64,000 nucleotides of DNA, taken from positions 248,001-312,000 of the forward strand of contig JAKULF010000014.1 in the NCBI GenBank assembly GCA_022661535.1. Direction: 5' to 3'. Each line of letters opens with the position of its first letter. Positions within the stretch are counted from its first letter, which is position 1. The stretch comes from Eutypa lata (Eukaryota > Ascomycota > Sordariomycetes > Xylariales > Diatrypaceae). The position numbers and the translations under genes were made by a program. This document shows positions 26,301 through 37,480 of the stretch, in pieces. The notes beneath the pieces are model-generated. The model was not told where the DNA came from. It did no database searches and worked only from the letters and a program-made list of their open reading frames with translations.

Positions 26301-29284
26301 CAAAACCGACTTAAACTTCCGACGCCAAATGAAGGGGTATCCATAATCTGACTGTTCTGGTACCAGACATTTATTTTGTGTCATTTGCAATATGTGGTAA
26401 ACTACATGTAGGTACTACAGGGAGTTAAACCTTTCAAGATTGAGGGTGCAGTAGACAGCAGCCACATTCATACGCAGGTGCGTAGCAGTCAGTTGTAGGT
26501 ATCTAGCCAGGTTGCCAGGTAGGAGTAGTAGTAAGGTTCAGGCATTCATTCATGGTACTAGACGTGCTATTCTTACTGGCTGATAAGTAACTACCTACCT
26601 AAGTACCTAGCAGAAATATGTAAGTGGCTAGGGGGCTTCTGAAATTGCGCACCTATCTACATACATCCATACATACCCTACATACATGTGTGTGGTCAGG
26701 CGACTATCCATCCATCCATCCATCCATTTACGTAGTGGATGTCATCCAAGCCTTTGCTTGCGCCTATGATCCCTAAGCCACAGTTGAGTTGCGTGTGCTT
26801 CCAGTCCCCACATGTATGTATGTACGTACATACCTACATAATAAGACGTGGACGTCTGTTTCCAGTCAGTCACCAGCCAATCAAGCCTATACCTTGGCGG
26901 TCTGGTTCAAAGTCTATCACATCCGGCGTCCAGGCGCCTGACCCGCACCAGTACGACGAGTAGTGCTTACAATTTACTTGTATTATACGCAGATGGGCAA
27001 AGCATTAGTACTGAAAAGGCACAATTACCGACAACGGGCTGGACGGTTTGTTATACCACTTTCTCTTGCAACACACTCATTATTACTTATGTAGTATATA
27101 TCACCACGGCAAGTGTCGGCTACTGCTCGGTCGAAACAGACCCCAGTTTCGTTTCCAAGCCCTTGGCCGTGTAAAAGGCTGGAAACCAGCATTACAACGA
27201 CGAACGGCCATTTGGACCTTGAACCTTGGACCTTGGACCCTACATAGGTAGTATAAGCAAACACGCAAGTCGCCGTAGCGATCCAATCATGAACCTTTAA
27301 ATCCTTTGAATGACAACAGGCCACTCGTATAGGTAGCAGATTGATCCGCGGTAACATAATGATCACTTGTTAAGCGCTACGCTACAGCACCTTATCCGGG
27401 CCGGCTTCTAAATGGATCTCTTATTGATATGCATTTCACAAGCATTCCGAGATCATCGGGGGTCTTCCTGCGTCACTGGCAGACTGGCCAGCTCCTTTTA
27501 ACTACTACGAATAGATGGAGATTGACTTCACTATACCAGAACAGGCTAATCTTGCAGTTAGTTAGTGTTCAAGCACCTGTCAATACTACTACCACCACTA
27601 CTACTACTATCGGAAGCTCCCATCCCTTTCAAGTCTCTACTTTTTCCAAGCTATTGGCTCCGTCGTTCGTATGTGTTCAGGTAGACCGATCATTACTTAG
27701 GCGGGAGACTACCAGCCGAGACGACATTTCTGCCCTTCGGTGCAACCGTTACAGTCGTAAGTGCAAGCATCTTCTTGAACAGTAATTCTCTGTCAAGGGA
27801 CTTCGGCGGCCCTTGTTGAGCTGAAATCCACATCAAGGTTATTAGCGCCGCCAGAACAATCCAAATCACGCGTTACGCAACACGGCATGAGCATAATTCC
27901 AGGTCCCCAAATACCACTACTACGTATTAGATGCTGCTACCAACGACAAAGAGCCAGGGCATAATAACTGTCTGTTACTATAGGAGGCAAGTAAGCGTCA
28001 CGACCGACAATCTAAGACAAAGTAAGAAATTCCTACGCAACGGATGGCGACGGATGGAGCATCACACACCTCAGGCATTGACAACTAATAACTACCTACA
28101 TTCCTAATCATACAAAGCTAGCATTAGGCATACTTGCTCGTTAACGAGTCAGTGTGACGCGGTAGTTCCTATAGTAGCCACAAGGATGCCAGTTTACTAC
28201 TGCTGAGTAGAGTATGTTCTAGTATTGTGATGCCTTCGGTCCAGTATTTCCCATCAACTTAGCTACCGGCGCCTAGTTAGGGGACACGCAACCTCGCTTC
28301 CAAGATGAGGATACTTGACAGCTTGGCTTCGCGATGTCGCCTCCATACACCATCAAAACAGGGTAAGCGCACAATCATCTAAGCTTCAAGGGCTACCGGC
28401 ATAACGAGCTAGATAAGATACTGGATACCTATAACTAGCTGTGGTGCCAGTGGATGCCACCTGGGAAGGAAGTAGGATTGGGGTGGAAGCTCATTAACTA
28501 GACCCGCCCGGAGCCAAGTGTGAAAGGGATGGGATAACTACCTAACTAACTGCTAAACAGAGATCAGTGATATCCATTCGCCTCCGCTGACTGTCGCACC
28601 CATCTCATTACTAGAAGCTTCCTAGACCATTCATATCTCTCACAAGCCATGAAGCAGGTTTCCTTTCAGCAGTCTCACCGCTCATTGCGCCCTTTTACTA
28701 CTACAATAGGTATGGCATCCTGCCAATCGCCTTGCTTACTTGGCTGTCGTGTACCTATTATGGTTTAAAGGGAAGCCTTCAGGAAAAGGGCAAAAAGTGT
28801 TCGGTTTGAACAACAAGGGCTATCCTCTTTCGACGATCTTCCAGTCTCGGCCGGTCTATTATGAGAGCAACCCCCGCACATTGCCAAATATTCTATACCA
28901 ACCATTTAGACTTCCGTGCCGCCGAATCACTCCTTAAAGAGGACAGGACAGGACTGCAGGATTACGAGTCATCGACATCGCTCCCTGCGATCACCTAGGT
29001 TCGTCGCCCACGCATGCAAAATAGGCCGACCTCAGAAGGGGGCGATTTCCGAAGACGCTAACTAAACCTCTGGTCTACATGTGGTTGGCCTGATGAAACC
29101 TCTTACTATGTATTCATCCATACACGAGTGTGTGCCAACATCATATCACTGCTCTAACTACCTACATACCCAATACCTACTCTAGTAGTTGTAAATCCTG
29201 CAGTTAGATTTTAGGATCTCGTCAGTCCTTTCGCTAGAACCCCCCTTCCCCCCTTTTCCGTTTCTACTAGCCCTAGTCGTTCGA
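20354..29284. other. Gene desert of 8.9 kb
   Basis: No exon with recognisable homology was found on either strand. Open frames are all under 120 codons and look random. The sequence is A/T-leaning, with many TACATACATAC, GTAGGTA and CATCCATCC short repeats (for example 26707-26729). TACGAAGTA occurs at 20888-20896, 21842-21850 and 25375-25383. A short tandem of GGACCTTG/GGACCTTGG units lies at 27212-27240. No transposase, reverse transcriptase or tRNA was recognised, though heavily mutated relics cannot be excluded by eye. Confidence 0.55.
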
Positions 29285-30643
29285 TCACACATGTGTCAAC
29301 ATCGTCAAATCCCGCAGTCCCTCCTGTTGTACTTTACATGTAGCAAGCTGCACTGCAAACCTGACTTTCCTCTCCACGTCCCAATCTTGTGGGTGGCACA
29401 GCAGGCCGAAAAGCATACCCGCGATGAATGTATCTCCGGCTCCCACAGTGCTATGTCAGGGATATTTATTAGTTGACATGCCAATTGTCACGAGGAGGCT
29501 TCCATCACCACTGGCGCTTGGTTGCCTCTCGGTTGCATTCTCAGCAGCGGTCTGACTTACTCCACGACCTGGATTGCCTGTCCCGGCGCCGTCGCCGGAC
29601 AGGTTACTGCTGCCCTGCTGGCAAGTGATAGACACGATCCTCCTTCCTCGCCCCACGTACATAGGAGATGGGACCTGCAACCGAAAATATATTCAGCGCA
29701 TGCCGTGCTGCATCGGTCAGCAAGACAGTTTAATGCAACTTACGCTCTGCGGGCAACGCCAGATTGGGCCTCCGCCTCCAGACATTGCCGAGCGCTTTGA
29801 TACCCCTTGCTCTACGCACACAACCCGCAATGTTAACCAGCTTCTTCCTTGTCTGATACTTTCTCTTCCTTCTTCCTTCAACCTAGCAGTGGCTACACCG
29901 AAAATGACAACTCACCTCGGCCCAACTTCGTGAATAGAAGACGACGTCCGCTTCTGCGGTTAGTTCTTCCAGGCCTTCACGGCCCGGCTTCTCGACCTCG
30001 ACGCTTATGCTCGCTTTGGGAACTGATCGTCTTAGATAGTGTATGCACCTCAACGTCGTCTCCGGAATCCGACCCTATCGCCAAGTTATGAGTACCGGCC
30101 TGCTTATCCAGTCTCGATCATCAAGTATTGGCGCACCTCAAAATGGAACCATGCATCTTCACCTATGCCACTTACCGCCTCGATGAATTCATCGACGCTC
30201 ATATCTGCCAGGTTATTGTAATTGACGGAGGTGCGACTCCCAGTAGCTTCACTGCGTATAATATAGCTACTGGCCGGGTTCTCCTCCGAGCGATAGATGC
30301 ATCTCGTAAGGTCTACAAACGCGTCCGGTCCGAATGATTCGACAATTTTATTAGTTGCCGATGAACCTACGGAGGGTAGACATGATATCAGATACGGTGT
30401 GATGGTCCGCCCATGTTCTTCCCTCCGAAGCAGTTGCTGGAGAACCTCGAGAGTATTGGGGCAGTTCCCCCCACGGCGAGTCTGTAAGCTCACAGCGCGT
30501 AACTTTGAGTCCTCTTCCGGGTAGTGTGGGACGCTGCGTAGGTACAGTCAGAACGAATTCAAGGGCTAGTGTAATTTGCTTAGATCAACCTGCCTGAGGA
30601 TTGTGTCGAGGTAACACGCCCCAATGCAGATGAGCTTCTTCAT
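29285..30643 (-). CDS. PfkB-family sugar kinase, ketohexokinase-like, 6 exons
   Basis: Exons read 30643-30594, 30533-30137, 30074-29916, 29811-29744, 29674-29561 and 29450-29285 (317 residues). The start MKKLICIGACYLDTIL is the beta-strand entry of ribokinase-fold enzymes. PEEDSKLRA and RRGGNCPNTLEVL (residues 36-48) form the sugar-binding region. ISVEVEKPGREGL lies mid-protein. LCTWGEEG and the PfkB signature DTVGAGDTF (residues 263-271, catalytic base Asp269) lie near the end. The family phosphorylates sugars or nucleosides with ATP. The NCPN loop resembles ketohexokinase, but the substrate is not certain. Intron 1 has a GC donor (AG|GCAGGT), required to keep the frame. All six exons join in phase, so the gene looks intact. 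Confidence 0.87.
30534..30593 (-). other. GC-AG intron in the PfkB kinase gene
   Basis: The intron begins GCAGGT and ends ACGCAG, with a TTCTGAC branch-like sequence inside. Splicing here gives DTIL-SVPHYPEEDSK, which matches the family. The nearby GT at 30589 would shift the frame. Confidence 0.7.
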
Positions 30644-31900
30644 ATCGCCAGATAAGGTGGACAAAGCAGTTCCAAATTCCAAAGAGGTAGGACCCGTCAT
30701 AGGAGCTTACTCGCTGCAAGACCCTTCGCGGTAGGGCAGTCGGACACACCGAAGAGGAGTTTCAATCGCTCGCTTGTTTTGCAGATCAAGCGAATGGATC
30801 GGGATCTCTCAGCTGCGGGATCTCACCTACACACCAATGCGTGCATAACCTAAACCTATGTACCTTGTACAGCCTACAGATGACGAAATGCAACTCAAGA
30901 TTTAAGAGCTAGCAACATACCTAGGTAGTAGTAGTTGCGATCCGTCCCCTTAGTTGGGTCCATAATCGATAAGGAGACCCCCATCCGTGTTATCTAGCCG
31001 TTGACATTGATGTAATTCATATGCAATTAATATCTACCAACCTCACTCACTGCCCACGTCTGCTCTGCCGTCAGCCAACAAGAATAGCATTCTTTTATTT
31101 CTACATATTGTCCCCTCCATGTTCAAATGGAAGGCGTGAACGGGGTAGGATAATCGTTTGTTCAATTTATTAATTCATCTTCCGCTAAGGCCTGTCATGA
31201 AGTATTACATAGATAGGTAGGCAAAGGGAAGCATTTCCTCTAACCTTAGGCTAAGGTCCGTAGCCATTAACCCCCCGCTTTATGATCGCGGCGCTTCCGT
31301 TCAAAGATCATACCATAGACCCATTTATGTAGGGCGAGGTAATATCATACCCGTGACTTCAAGGCGGACCTATACCTAGCAGCGAGTGAGTGACGACGAT
31401 CACCTGGAAGGCAGTTGGTTCGTATGGTAGTTAGACTGCCTACCCTTTATATTCATAACACGTAGCCAGCGGGGGTTGGTTGGCCGGATCAGACAATATA
31501 GGACTCATATTCTAACGATGAAACACTTGATTTATGAACCGTACTTGAATGTATAAGTGGCTTGCATATAATAACAATATGAGCATCTCAATCAATGACT
31601 GATCGGTCGTAAGTTACCCTGCTTAGAATACACGCACCATGAAGGGGTAGCACCAGCCTGCTTAAATTCAAACCCCCATTCTGCGTGGTTCATAGCCGAC
31701 TCAGCCCTCTTCATCATTATGCTCACCCAGCCTGTTCTTCCATGAAGCAAACCCTGCTAAGTTTGATTGAAGGTTTTGGGGTTCTAATCGTTCCGCTTTC
31801 GTCCTGTTGGGATGAGGAGGAGCGAATAGGAAATACCCATTAGAGCAAGTCGGAACCAGAAACTACGTTATCTATCATTACATATAGCTATCACCGCCTG

Positions 31901-31923
31901 TAATATATATATATATATATATA
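31901..31923. repeat. (TA)n microsatellite
   Basis: An uninterrupted TA dinucleotide run in intergenic DNA upstream of the kinase gene. Confidence 0.85.
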
Positions 31924-33051
31924 AGGTCAATAGGATAGAAGATACCTATGGCCTACCTCAAATGTTTACGGGTTTATTCAGATGCGGTCACGGGCCTATC
32001 CGTTCTCATATATCTAAACAGCGTCTAATAGATTTCACTTCGTCTTACTGCCAGCACCTCAGAGGCTAAGAGATTCAAGCTCACTTGTAGAACCCTTTTT
32101 TATTATATGCATGGGCCATACACCGTCCAATGTTACTTACCCAGGACGTGTTTTTTTCGTTCTAGGGGTAAGGTGTGTATATCTGCATGAATAGTATATA
32201 GGATTAGAGAGAAAGCAGAACGGCCCTGTAGTCTCCTTGAAGCACTACCAACTGCTGCCTCGCAACAAAAATTCAGGTATCTCGATACAAATGATATCAA
32301 GTAGCTAACCAAATAACCGAGTTCGGTATCAAGTTTGCTTCCTCTTGAGGGGTTACTTACTTGCTGCTTGCGGCGTTGTAGTTAGTTCGATTATTCCGTC
32401 TCCCACCCCTCTGCCTGGATATGCCCGTAGCAATCGTAGACATCTACTACCTACCGGCTCTTGATGCTCGAGCTCACCTATATATGAATCTTCCTCAGCT
32501 AGTAGAATGTAGCCTATATGACGGTGGCTTGGAAATAAGATCATACATCATAACAACCAGCACGTAACCTAGCCTAGGACTCCCAATTAGACGGATGAGG
32601 GGTGAGGTAGCCAACCAGCCACGAGATGTGCTGGCTCAGCTAGATGATGAGATATGCTGCGGCTGGTGAGCAATATATAATACAAGGATGCAAGTCCGTT
32701 GCGTATACCTAGGTAGATATAGGTTAAACAATGGGAAGAAATGAATGGTGTAGTGGTCGACGATATTTCCCCCTTCTTGTAAAAAGTGCTTAGCCTTGTC
32801 GCAGTAAGGTGTTGACCCCCTTATCCTTGAGAGTTAAGACTATGAGAAGGGCGAGGTGAAAACCAACGAGAGAACTATTGTTAAATTGACCTGGGGGTTG
32901 TTTTACATGGCACTTTGGATACCTTTTTAATTTTCCAATTCTTATAGTGTCTTCACGACCCGTGAAAGCATGCCGGCGTTAGACCTATGTATGTATTTAG
33001 ATAGTAGCCAAGCCGTTAGGATCACAAAATGAACCATATGCTCTCGTGTTT

Positions 33052-33077
33052 GCATATATATATATATATATATATAT
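33052..33077. repeat. (AT)n microsatellite
   Basis: An AT dinucleotide run about 0.3 kb downstream of the stop codon of the Zrg17-like gene. Confidence 0.85.
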
Positions 33078-33388
33078 CTCATGTCTTAAACGGGTATTTA
33101 TTTATTTAAGTAGATGCAAAGTAGCACCCACGCACGATATAGCTCTCATCGGGCACTCGTCATGCCTGTTTTGAACGGTAGTAATAAACCGCGTCACACA
33201 CACACACCACACCACCACGTAATCCATCGTGGCCCTGCAAACGCCGCACACGCCTGTACGTGTGTATGTACCTAAATATGTATGCATATACGTGTACTCA
33301 TGCTGCAAAGATGACAAGCAAACAACAACTGCCAAAAGAATACATCCTCACTCCCTAACCAAGATAATTAACTAATTAAATTTTTTCA

Positions 33389-35116
33389 TCAAGATGACTT
33401 GCTGCCGCCGCCCCCTGTTGCCAACTGCAGGCTGACCTCCCACCGCAGGCTACCGCCCCGCCCGTAGCCCTCGCCGAGGCGGTTCTGGATCAGGTTCGAG
33501 ACGCGGGTGCGGATGCGGCTCAGGGCGGCGTCGTCGCAACCGCGGGCTACCGACAGCTTCAGGTTCGCCATGCAGAGGCCGTAGTGCACCTGCCAGAACT
33601 GGGCCTCGTCGACGCGCTCGACGCTGGGCTCCGTCTCGATCTCGCGCACGACGTCGGCCACGCCCACGTCTTTGTTGTAGTTACTGCTGCTAGTGTTGTT
33701 GATGCTGGCACTGTTCTTTCCTGCTATTGCTGAGCTTGGTGGTGATAATGATGACGATGATGAGGAGGAGGAGGAAGATGGCCGCCCGCCGTAGCTCATG
33801 ATCAACATCAGCCCCTGCGCGATCGCGAGCCGCAGGCCTAGCGTGAACATGGCTAGTGCTGCTAGGGCGCACATGGCGCTGTCGAGGAACACGCCGATGG
33901 GGATCGAGAGCAGCGGGAGCAGCACGAGGAGGGAGGAGGTCGAGAGCGTCAGGAAGTGGAACGGGTTGGAGAGAATGCTAGGCAGGCTCGCGAGGTAGCT
34001 GACGCGCATGATCCTGCTGATGCGGGCGTGGTTGCGCAGCCCGTACGCGCTGACTAGGGTCGCGACTATGGCGGCGAAGCTCGGCAGGTCGAGGCTGCCC
34101 GGCGAAACCCGGGCGGCCCCTTCGCCTCCATCCGAACCTCCCCCGCTGCTGCCTGCATGGGGATCGGGGTGGTGGGCGGCGTGGCCCCCGACGTCCTCGA
34201 GCAGGTGCTTGACGTTGTGGCTGACGAGGTCGAAGCCGCCGAAGATGAGGAAGATGCTCATGGCGAAGCCGGCGAGGACCTCGGCGCGCTCGAGCCCGAA
34301 CGGGTGGCGGATGCTGCTGCGGCGCCAGACCTCGAAGTTGCCGAGCACCTCGACGACGACGCACACGAGGGCGGACCCGACGTCGAAGAAGACCAGGTGC
34401 GACAGGGCGGTCATGGCCAGCGACCCGTGCGCCGACACCAGCACCGAGAGCGCCACCACAAGGTGGCACGTGCACCAGTAGAGGCGCCGCCCTTGGTCCT
34501 TCGACATGGACTTCCAGGCCTCGCGCACCGTGGGGATCGGCAGGTCCCGCGGCAGGGCCAGCGGCGGCCGCGGCGGCGGCTCCTGGAAGATCTGGTGCTG
34601 CGCGCTGATGCTCGAGTGCTTGTACTTGTGCCCCCGCCGCTGGCCGACGTTCGGCTTCACGGGCCCCGTCGATATGATCTGCGTCTGGAAGTTGAATGGG
34701 TTCGGCGGAGCTGCTGCTGCTGCTGCTGCGCTGGCACCGCTCGTACCGCCATCGACGGGGGAGGTGTCGGAGTCCATCCTTGGAACTAGGAGGTGCGAAC
34801 TGTTGGCAACGGGTAAGAGGCGGTTCGTGTCGTAGGAGAGAGGCTCGTCAAGACTCTGCTGATTCTGGCGTCTTTGCGATGGGCGGGAACGGTCCCGATC
34901 GCTAGCGGGCACGTGCAGGACTGGTTGGGAAGAGCGGTCGGAGCTAGCGGTGTATGGGTGGTTACCGTTGCCGTCACCGCCGTCGTCACTGTAGCCGTAG
35001 CCGTGGTAGCCGCCGTTATCGCCTTCGTCTTCAAGGTCGTCTGGAGCGTAGATGGCGGGCGTGATGGAGATTGGTGGTGGTAGTGGGTTACTAGCTGGAG
35101 CTGGAGCTGGAGCCAT
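33389..35116 (-). CDS. zrg17: Zrg17-like cation diffusion facilitator (ER zinc transporter subunit)
   Basis: An intronless frame encodes 575 residues. Residues 1-205 are low-complexity (Pro, Gly, Tyr, Asp, Ser) and cytosolic. The CDF membrane core spans about 210-450: WCTCHLVVALSVLVSAHGS, SALVCVVVEVLGNFEVW, the signature SSIRHPFGLERAEVLAGFAM, an FDLVSH segment, then a His/Gly-rich loop at about 311-340 and three more hydrophobic segments. In yeast, Zrg17 pairs with Msc2 to move zinc into the ER. Zrg17 subunits are known to lack a complete metal site; here I also see no canonical HxxxD pair in the helices. A Ser run (about 457-466) and a C-terminal cytosolic domain follow. The coding region is very GC-rich at third positions. 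Confidence 0.87.
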   Translation of the reverse strand: MAPAPAPASNPLPPPISITPAIYAPDDLEDEGDNGGYHGYGYSDDGGDGNGNHPYTASSDRSSQPVLHVPASDRDRSRPSQRRQNQQSLDEPLSYDTNRLLPVANSSHLLVPRMDSDTSPVDGGTSGASAAAAAAAPPNPFNFQTQIISTGPVKPNVGQRRGHKYKHSSISAQHQIFQEPPPRPPLALPRDLPIPTVREAWKSMSKDQGRRLYWCTCHLVVALSVLVSAHGSLAMTALSHLVFFDVGSALVCVVVEVLGNFEVWRRSSIRHPFGLERAEVLAGFAMSIFLIFGGFDLVSHNVKHLLEDVGGHAAHHPDPHAGSSGGGSDGGEGAARVSPGSLDLPSFAAIVATLVSAYGLRNHARISRIMRVSYLASLPSILSNPFHFLTLSTSSLLVLLPLLSIPIGVFLDSAMCALAALAMFTLGLRLAIAQGLMLIMSYGGRPSSSSSSSSSSLSPPSSAIAGKNSASINNTSSSNYNKDVGVADVVREIETEPSVERVDEAQFWQVHYGLCMANLKLSVARGCDDAALSRIRTRVSNLIQNRLGEGYGRGGSLRWEVSLQLATGGGGSKSS

Positions 35117-36052
35117 GGGCCACCCCCCTTGAAAGGAAAAAGAAAAACAAAAACAAATAAAAGAGAATCAAAGACAGCGACTAGTTAGTTGCTCTAGTGG
35201 ACGCAAACAAATAATCGAGACCGCCGGACGTAAGTACGTGAATAGGTAGGTAGGTAAGTAACTAGGTAGTGTAGACGACCTACATACAGCACCTAATTGA
35301 CCTATGGTATCTGGTATGTGTGTGGAAAGTGGACAAGACAAGACAAGGGGGCAAGGGGGGAGGGTACGGGACACCGACCTCGACGGATAATGGTTCCTGA
35401 AGCTTATCCCTTTTGAGATGGCCACTCAATAAATAGCATTTGTTACATAGATTAATCGAATGCAACGATCAAGATGGAAACCTGAATTATTCAGTGGATT
35501 AATTCCAATTAGCTATAGTTAATTCTTACCTTCTAGCTAACGTTCAATTCGTTTCATACATATGTATGTTGAGAAATCATGCCTGACTTGTACATAATAG
35601 TAACTTGGAACATCTTAATTAAGCTTATCGCACCTGGATTTGTATTAGCTACAAGAACGGAAGCTTCAATGCGCTAGTCTAATGAAGGACGAGGTGAGGC
35701 TACTGGTCAGGTCAGGTAGTACGGACCTAATATTATGTATTGTATTGTACATACACTCAAACGTCAAAGCATCACTCAAGCTTCAATATACCTACCTACA
35801 TAGCGGTTAAACTCATCCTGAGATCGTAAGTCCTGCTATAATTAACCTATGGACTCTAAAATGGATGGGAAAATTTAAGAGAAACCAATCTGTAGAATAG
35901 GAAGAGATACCAGTCCCTTTGACACGTTTGACGATCCCTTACGTGTACCCAACCCCGACCGCCCAACATGTCATAATGGATCTTCCGCTATAATAAGTTA
36001 ACATGAGCTTCGACCAAACCATAAGGCGTACCGGCCAATCCAGATAACCGCA
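35117..36052. promoter_or_regulatory. Divergent intergenic region, zrg17-like / two-TM gene
   Basis: About 0.94 kb between two outward-facing starts, presumably containing both promoters. A purine-rich AAAAAGAAAAACAAAAAC stretch lies just upstream of the zrg17-like start. No defined binding site was assigned. Confidence 0.45.
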
Positions 36053-37480
36053 ATGGAAAGCCCGCACTCACCCCAGCACGATCAGAACAGCCCTTCCGAT
36101 CAGCCCAACCACCACCACCGCCATGTCCCCGTGCCCGAGTCGTCGTCCCCTACAACAGGCCGGAAGAGAAGCGGTTCCGGTGGAAGCATCCTCTCTAAAT
36201 TCCCCTTCATGCGGTCCGAGAGCAAACCTAACCACCCCAAGGAGGAGTCGTCGCGCCCTCCCAGCGGCCATCATTCCCACGACACCACCACCCCCTCCTC
36301 CCTGAACAACAAACCTCAAGGCGCCCTATCGGCTGCCTTGTCCGAGCAGAAACAGCAGAAACCCCGTAGACGTAAGGGCTCCCTACGCAAAGTCGCCCTC
36401 CTCGGCCGCGGCGCCGCCCGCGAGAGACGGGAATTAAAGCCACTGGCTATTGATACTGCCGCTGCTACCGCTTCTGCCACTGTGCCATCGGCGGCGCAAG
36501 CGCACGACGACACCCAACCCGTACCTGTCGCCGCCGCCGTCGCCGCCCAACAGCTGGTGGAAAGCCCGTCCTCGAATATAGAAGTCGGGAGTGATGAGCG
36601 CTACCGACACCACCACTACAATCGCCACCACCTCTACGACGACGACGACGACTACGAAGATCAAGACGACCACGACAACGGCCTAGGCATATCCTCCGAC
36701 GCCACCACGCCCCGGCCGTCAATGGACGGCTTCGCCGCGCGCCGCGTCGCCGCCAACCTCCCGGTCCTAGCCCCCACTGCCATACCTTCGCCGCCCGAGC
36801 CGGAGTCGCCCGTCACGAGCCCCACGATATCATACACGTCGACGACGGACGAGGAGGACGGGCTCTCGATCGCGGCGAACCACCGGCCGTCGCCGCTCCA
36901 ACTCTCCTCCTTATCCTTATCCTCGAGCCAGGAGTCCTTCTTCCACCACTCCCACCACCATCACCACCATGCCGCACCCTACCCGTCGATTCAGCGCCGG
37001 CGCTCCACCAAACACCAGCACCAGCAGCTACTGCCGCCGAAGCAGCAATCGCAGCTGCAGTCGCAGCGCGCCAAGTCGCCGCTCTCGACGCTGCCGTCGC
37101 TAGCGGGCGTCGGGGTCGGGGTCGGAGCCGGGGTCGGAGCGGCGGCAGCCGTGGCCGCTAGCCTGGTCGACGAGGACCACCCCCACCCCCACCACCAGCA
37201 CGACTACGTCGAGACGGAGCGCTGGGGGTGGGTGGTGCTGGGCGTGACGTGGAGCGTGTTCGTCGTCGGCATGGGCTCCTGCCTCAACGTGTGGAGCTGG
37301 GCCTGGGACGTGGGCACGACGCCGTACGCGCCGCCCGAGCTCGAGGACGACCCCACCCTGCCTATCGTCGGGTACTACCCCGCCCTGGCCATCCTCACTT
37401 GCATCATGGCTTGGGTTTGGGTCGTCGTGGCTTGGATCGGCATGAAGTATTTTAGGCATGCTAAGATTAGCGGGGATTGA
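36053..37480 (+). CDS. Conserved fungal two-TM membrane protein, function unknown
   Basis: A single frame encodes 475 residues. The first 385 residues are disordered: Ser/Pro/His-rich, with a basic block RRRKGSLRKVALLGRG (about 104-119), an Asp-rich patch and a His cluster near 300. Two strong hydrophobic segments close the protein (about 391-418 and 440-466), joined by a conserved-looking loop with PYAPPELEDDP and GYYPALAIL. The tail is MKYFRHAKISGD. I recall similar C-termini in other Sordariomycetes but no named function. The two-helix end with a YYP motif loosely recalls PIG-P (GPI-GlcNAc transferase subunit), but the match is too weak to claim. Confidence 0.8.
   Translation: MESPHSPQHDQNSPSDQPNHHHRHVPVPESSSPTTGRKRSGSGGSILSKFPFMRSESKPNHPKEESSRPPSGHHSHDTTTPSSLNNKPQGALSAALSEQKQQKPRRRKGSLRKVALLGRGAARERRELKPLAIDTAAATASATVPSAAQAHDDTQPVPVAAAVAAQQLVESPSSNIEVGSDERYRHHHYNRHHLYDDDDDYEDQDDHDNGLGISSDATTPRPSMDGFAARRVAANLPVLAPTAIPSPPEPESPVTSPTISYTSTTDEEDGLSIAANHRPSPLQLSSLSLSSSQESFFHHSHHHHHHAAPYPSIQRRRSTKHQHQQLLPPKQQSQLQSQRAKSPLSTLPSLAGVGVGVGAGVGAAAAVAASLVDEDHPHPHHQHDYVETERWGWVVLGVTWSVFVVGMGSCLNVWSWAWDVGTTPYAPPELEDDPTLPIVGYYPALAILTCIMAWVWVVVAWIGMKYFRHAKISGD

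Larger units (their letters stand above)
30644..33388. other. Intergenic region without a supported gene
   Basis: About 2.7 kb between two minus-strand genes. It contains the kinase upstream region and two AT dinucleotide runs (31901-31923 and about 33052-33077). No coding exon or RNA gene was recognised. Confidence 0.55.

Noticed and set aside
20354..29284. Possible transposon relics in the gene desert
   Set aside because: I looked for reverse transcriptase, integrase and transposase motifs in the open frames and terminal repeats by eye and found none.
34157..34789. 210-codon plus-strand frame opposite the zrg17-like gene
   Set aside because: Antisense shadow of a GC-rich coding region. 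The sense strand carries clear CDF motifs.
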